64,000 nt of DNA from the NCBI GenBank assembly GCA_963920765.1, contig OY987245.1, positions 25,312,727-25,376,726 of the forward strand, read 5' to 3'. Below the pieces are notes generated by a model, which saw only the letters and a list, made by a program, of their open reading frames with translations, was not told the DNA's origin and ran no database searches. The position numbers were made by a program, and so were the translations under genes. Positions 60,920-64,000 of this stretch are shown here, piece after piece; position 1 is the first letter of the stretch; every line of letters starts with the position of its first letter. The DNA comes from Ulota crispa. Lineage: Eukaryota > Streptophyta > Bryopsida > Orthotrichales > Orthotrichaceae.

Positions 60920-61646
60920 CTGTGTAGAGCACAAAAGACTAACCAATGATAGGTGTTGAAAGAAATAAGGTTCCTGTCACACAAGCCAAATCCAGTTCCT
61001 CATAATCTCGCCAATTGCGACTTCATGTGCATGAAAACAGCCGAGAAGTGGCGCCTCACACTGTAGAAGATCTGCCGGTCGAATAGTTTACCAGGCGTAC
61101 TCAAAGGCAGCAAGTCGAAACCTACTCCCAAATCTCGTGCATCCTGTCAGATGAACACTACCAATGAGTACTCAGATCACCCATGAAGTTCCAATGGACA
61201 CAACCGGTTATCTCTAAATACTCGATGCTGCTCTTACAGGAATTTATCAGGATGTAAACTAACGTTTATATGATCCAACGTGACCAAATCTTAAAATCAA
61301 GATGCATGTGTTCACGGGATAGGCTCCTTCAAATTCACACTTCAAGGATACGGGACAAAAACTGCCCTGTAACCTGATTTAGCACACTGGAGTAACAAAC
61401 ATACACAAAACAACACATATGGAATTCTCATTTGAACTCTTTCATATGATCCTGGGAAGACTACGTCACTTCTAACACCATCACTTGCATTGACAAATTA
61501 GCAGATAGACAAGTCCAAGATTAGGCCATTCAAGATTCCTATCCTTGAAACGTTACCTGGAAGGACTGGACCACAGAAAGTACCAATTGGTCCTAGTGAA
61601 AACAGGGTTATTCAAAAGCATGAGCTAAGAAGACCACAGGCTTTAC

Positions 61647-63533
61647 TTGGGCTCCTTGGATGGTTGTGCGTTTCAAATCCTTTTCCAAGAAATCATCATT
61701 AATGTCAGCAAATGGATCGTCGTTGTTCGTGATGATCAGCACAGACTTTGCCACATTCTTTGCACTGTTGTTCACACGATTTGTTTTGAGTAACAAAAAC
61801 CAGACGACTTTTGATGCACAACTTCGCGCAGATCACATAATTAGCATTGCCCAGAAAGTGACCAAATCACAATGGCACATCTACTTCATAGTTACGGGCT
61901 GTAACTCCACGCGCTCATAACGTTAAACACTCAATCGGCAGGGGCCAAGAAAAGAGCACCTTGAGCGGAGCATAGCCTGAACCACCCACAGTGCATCATA
62001 CAAAGGATGCTCCCTTCCATTTGCTGCTGTTATCATTTGACTGCCGACATCCTTCTGGAAGCATTCTGTAAAAACACTCATATTACATTCGATTTGCATG
62101 AGATAAAATAAGCTACAGCACATGTGTTTTAATACTAAACCTGTGTGGACTATTATCCTCATGTACAAACTTTGAAGCTTCGTTCTACACAGAATAAACT
62201 TTCGGACTGTTAACCTAACGTCTCGCAATTTAAATGATGAAATGTTCAAGCTCCGGCAAGGAGCCCATTTGCCAATTATCGAAGCTACATGTAGCATGTA
62301 GCGTTGCGTTGGAATGCTTTCAATAGACAAGGCAAGGTTGATACATCCAAGTAGAAATAGTGCGTACCACGTAATGAACGAAAGTTTCTGATTAGATCCG
62401 CCGACAAATAATCAAGCCCCGACCACACATACACACCGTTTGCCCCTTGAATGTTCTTATTTTTTAACTGTACAGGTCAAATGAAGCAATCTTTCAGTCA
62501 AATGGGTTTGATGAAGAACTGGCTCGTCTCAGAACCACATCTAATAGCCAATGAAAGAATCTATGTATTTCGTACTAGATCTCAGCGCATGTACGTCTAC
62601 ATATCCAGTGTCGGTAGAGTAAGTGGCTGTAGAGAGTGACAAATACTTACCGTGTTGAAGAAACAGATTCCCACTTTGTCATCTCGTGCAACGATTCTTG
62701 TTTTCAAATTTTCCTCGACAGCCTTCATCACCGATATCAAGCACGAGTCCTGCCAGACACAGAATACCAGTCAGCATTCTAGAGAACATTCTCGGTAAAA
62801 CGTATGAGAAGAAGGTTTACGAAAGGCATGATCCAAAGGGGAGGTTTATCTGCCAAATTCTAGTTACACAGACACAAGTTGCAGATAGAGCTATTCCTCA
62901 TCTTGACAGCATGAGTAGAAGTTCTAACCCCATTCTCAAACGGCAGCATCATGTCACAGCCGGCATCAATGAGGTACACCACATGCTCCTTATTCGCAAA
63001 AACTTCCTGTACGTTTAAAAGGTATCTTCAGTTGACGTGCATTTTGAAAAGACTGCATCATTTTTGCACTCGGAACATCAGCAGCTAGGAGAGTTTCCAC
63101 AGCCACACTGTAAACATCAAACTACAAAATAGACAAAAAGCACAAACAGCCCGCTCCAAAACCCGGGGAGTAAGTATGCAAGATGCTCTTCACAAATGAC
63201 GGCAACCCTAGGTATCTTTTCACGTACGTCATCACGCTGTGAAGCCTACTCATGTCTACAAAATCTCCCTGAGATTGCTAAAACAACCCGTTTCATGAGC
63301 ACTGAAGTTTGCCATAGTTATAGTCATAGGGTTAACGGAGACTCAGACGCAGAAAAGCAGAGGGCCTCCTCCTGCTCACTAAAAAAGCTGCACTATTACA
63401 CAGAAAGAGGCTGGCCCTCGCCTATAGCACATTTTTAAATTTTGAATGAGGAAAGGCGTCGTACTACATCATAGCTGAGATCTAGCTCTTCGTCATCGTC
63501 CTCGAACAATCGACTTCGGCTCCCAAAATCCAT
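61647..63533 (-). CDS. KU70: KU70 N-terminal vWA-like domain exons 1-6
   Basis: The start ATG (63531-63533) opens MDFGSRSRLFEDDDEELDL, an acidic leader typical of KU70. Exons 2-6 are fully in phase: EVFANKEHVVYLIDAGCDMM; a KVGICFFNT exon; an NIQGANGVYVW exon; ALWVVQAMLRS; and AKSVLIITNNDDPFADIN. These match the alpha/beta vWA fold of KU70 throughout, with no stop or shift, up to about residue 189. Confidence 0.85.
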
Positions 63534-64000
63534 GAGTAATGACAAAAAGTTAAAAGATGATGACTAAATATCCAGCAATGGTCAAAGATTCGAAACCTGT
63601 GCACTTGAATGTCGAAGTAAAAGAGAGCTCCTACACAGAGCAGCAACAGAGTTTAAATCGAGAGAGCAAGTCGATCAGGCTCACTTAAGGAGAATGTCTA
63701 TTGGTCCAGTATGTCCAACAATACGCTCAGAAGCGGACTGCGGTTCACCAGCTCAATCCTACACTGGCTGCACTCGCCAAGAGAGTAATATGCATATTTC
63801 CTTGCCACTGGTTTGCCATAGATTTCAATATCCAATACAATTAATAAAATATGTAGAAATCAGACCAGACTAGCTACATAGACCCCTGGCAACCGGTTGA
63901 AATTCAGAAGTCAAGGCCAATAGGAAACGTATCATTGCATCAAAATGGAAACAATATCTTAGTGTAAAATTTTAAAACCGAAGATCAGCTACACTAATAA

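Larger units (their letters stand above)
57663..63533 (-). pseudogene. KU70: KU70 homologue (ATP-dependent DNA helicase 2 subunit 1), 17 exons, disrupted
   Basis: Exons in gene order: 63468-63533, 62929-63006, 62651-62749, 62368-62467, 61960-62065, 61647-61764, 61062-61143, 60823-60919, 60559-60692, 60228-60271, 60021-60097, 59746-59892, 59503-59564, 59272-59332, 58890-58973, 58109-58226, 57663-57771. Together they give about 527 codons of the roughly 620 usual. Signatures are KEHVVYLIDAG (vWA start), ALWVVQAMLR, VLIITNNDDPF, LLPLS, MIRPAV, RTYICSDTGSLM, LRLLGFKDLTCLKPYHNLRP, FIALHRAM, YAVAFLSSRGSSQLVALVAQ, MNLIYLPYSDDIRP and PALQRHYTTLEAVALD. KU70 with KU80 forms the DNA-end ring of non-homologous end joining and protects telomeres. 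All splice sites are GT/AG, and phases fit except across 59746/59564. An in-frame TGA lies at 58143-58145, a frameshift near 59750, and no SAP domain was found. It is a young pseudogene or a gene with assembly errors. Confidence 0.85.

Noticed and set aside
1..64000. CRISPR arrays, bacterial operons, rRNA or tRNA genes
   Set aside because: No regularly spaced identical repeats with unique spacers, no operon-like gene packing, and no rRNA or convincing tRNA cloverleaf was noticed by eye; a tRNA scan could still find a short one.

Overview
The window looks like nuclear DNA of a land plant with a large, repeat-rich genome. The evidence is plant-type telomeric repeats (TTTAGGG), a Ty1/copia relic, a plant-type membrane-anchored aspartic protease split by multi-kilobase introns, and a plant KU70 homologue. 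I cannot name the species; a non-angiosperm (fern, lycophyte or gymnosperm) is only a guess from intron size and divergence. Nearly all short ORFs in the window are chance ORFs. The real genes are split into exons of about 45-300 bp, which I found by family motifs, GT/AG borders and phase agreement.

Layout. About 1-3.2 kb is a decayed Ty1/copia element (gag with zinc knuckle, pre-integrase, integrase; no reverse transcriptase). A 905-bp element flanked by TTAA follows at 3.45-4.36 kb. From 4.4 to 15.2 kb the DNA is AT-rich intergenic sequence with a 0.6-kb minisatellite at 11.4-12.0 kb. From 15.25 to 33.36 kb on the + strand lies an apparently intact aspartic protease gene (APCB1/nepenthesin-like). 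Nine visible exons are all in compatible phase and give about 504 residues plus a missing 5' exon. Its introns are packed with foldback elements and TTAA-flanked elements. From 33.4 to 46 kb there is more decayed repeat DNA, minus-strand transposon-like coding relics (37.7-43 kb) and two minisatellites (43.5-44.9 and 45.4-45.7 kb).

At about 46 kb the composition changes to less AT-rich DNA. A cluster of minus-strand exon-like segments (46.3-50.1 kb) may be an unidentified gene. Telo-box-like motifs lie at 50-52 kb and a GC-rich block at 52.4-53.6 kb. The last 6.4 kb holds a 17-exon KU70 homologue on the minus strand (63.53 down to 57.66 kb). Splice sites and phases are preserved, but there is an in-frame TGA, a one-base frameshift and no recognisable C-terminal SAP domain. 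About 240 bp beyond its last recognisable exon is a short interstitial TTTAGGG array.

Most notable: (1) several elements ending CCC/CCTCTAAA...GGG inside TTAA target sites, a piggyBac-like signature unusual for a plant, mostly in introns of the protease gene; (2) a structurally preserved but disrupted KU70; (3) large foldback elements inside introns of an otherwise intact gene.
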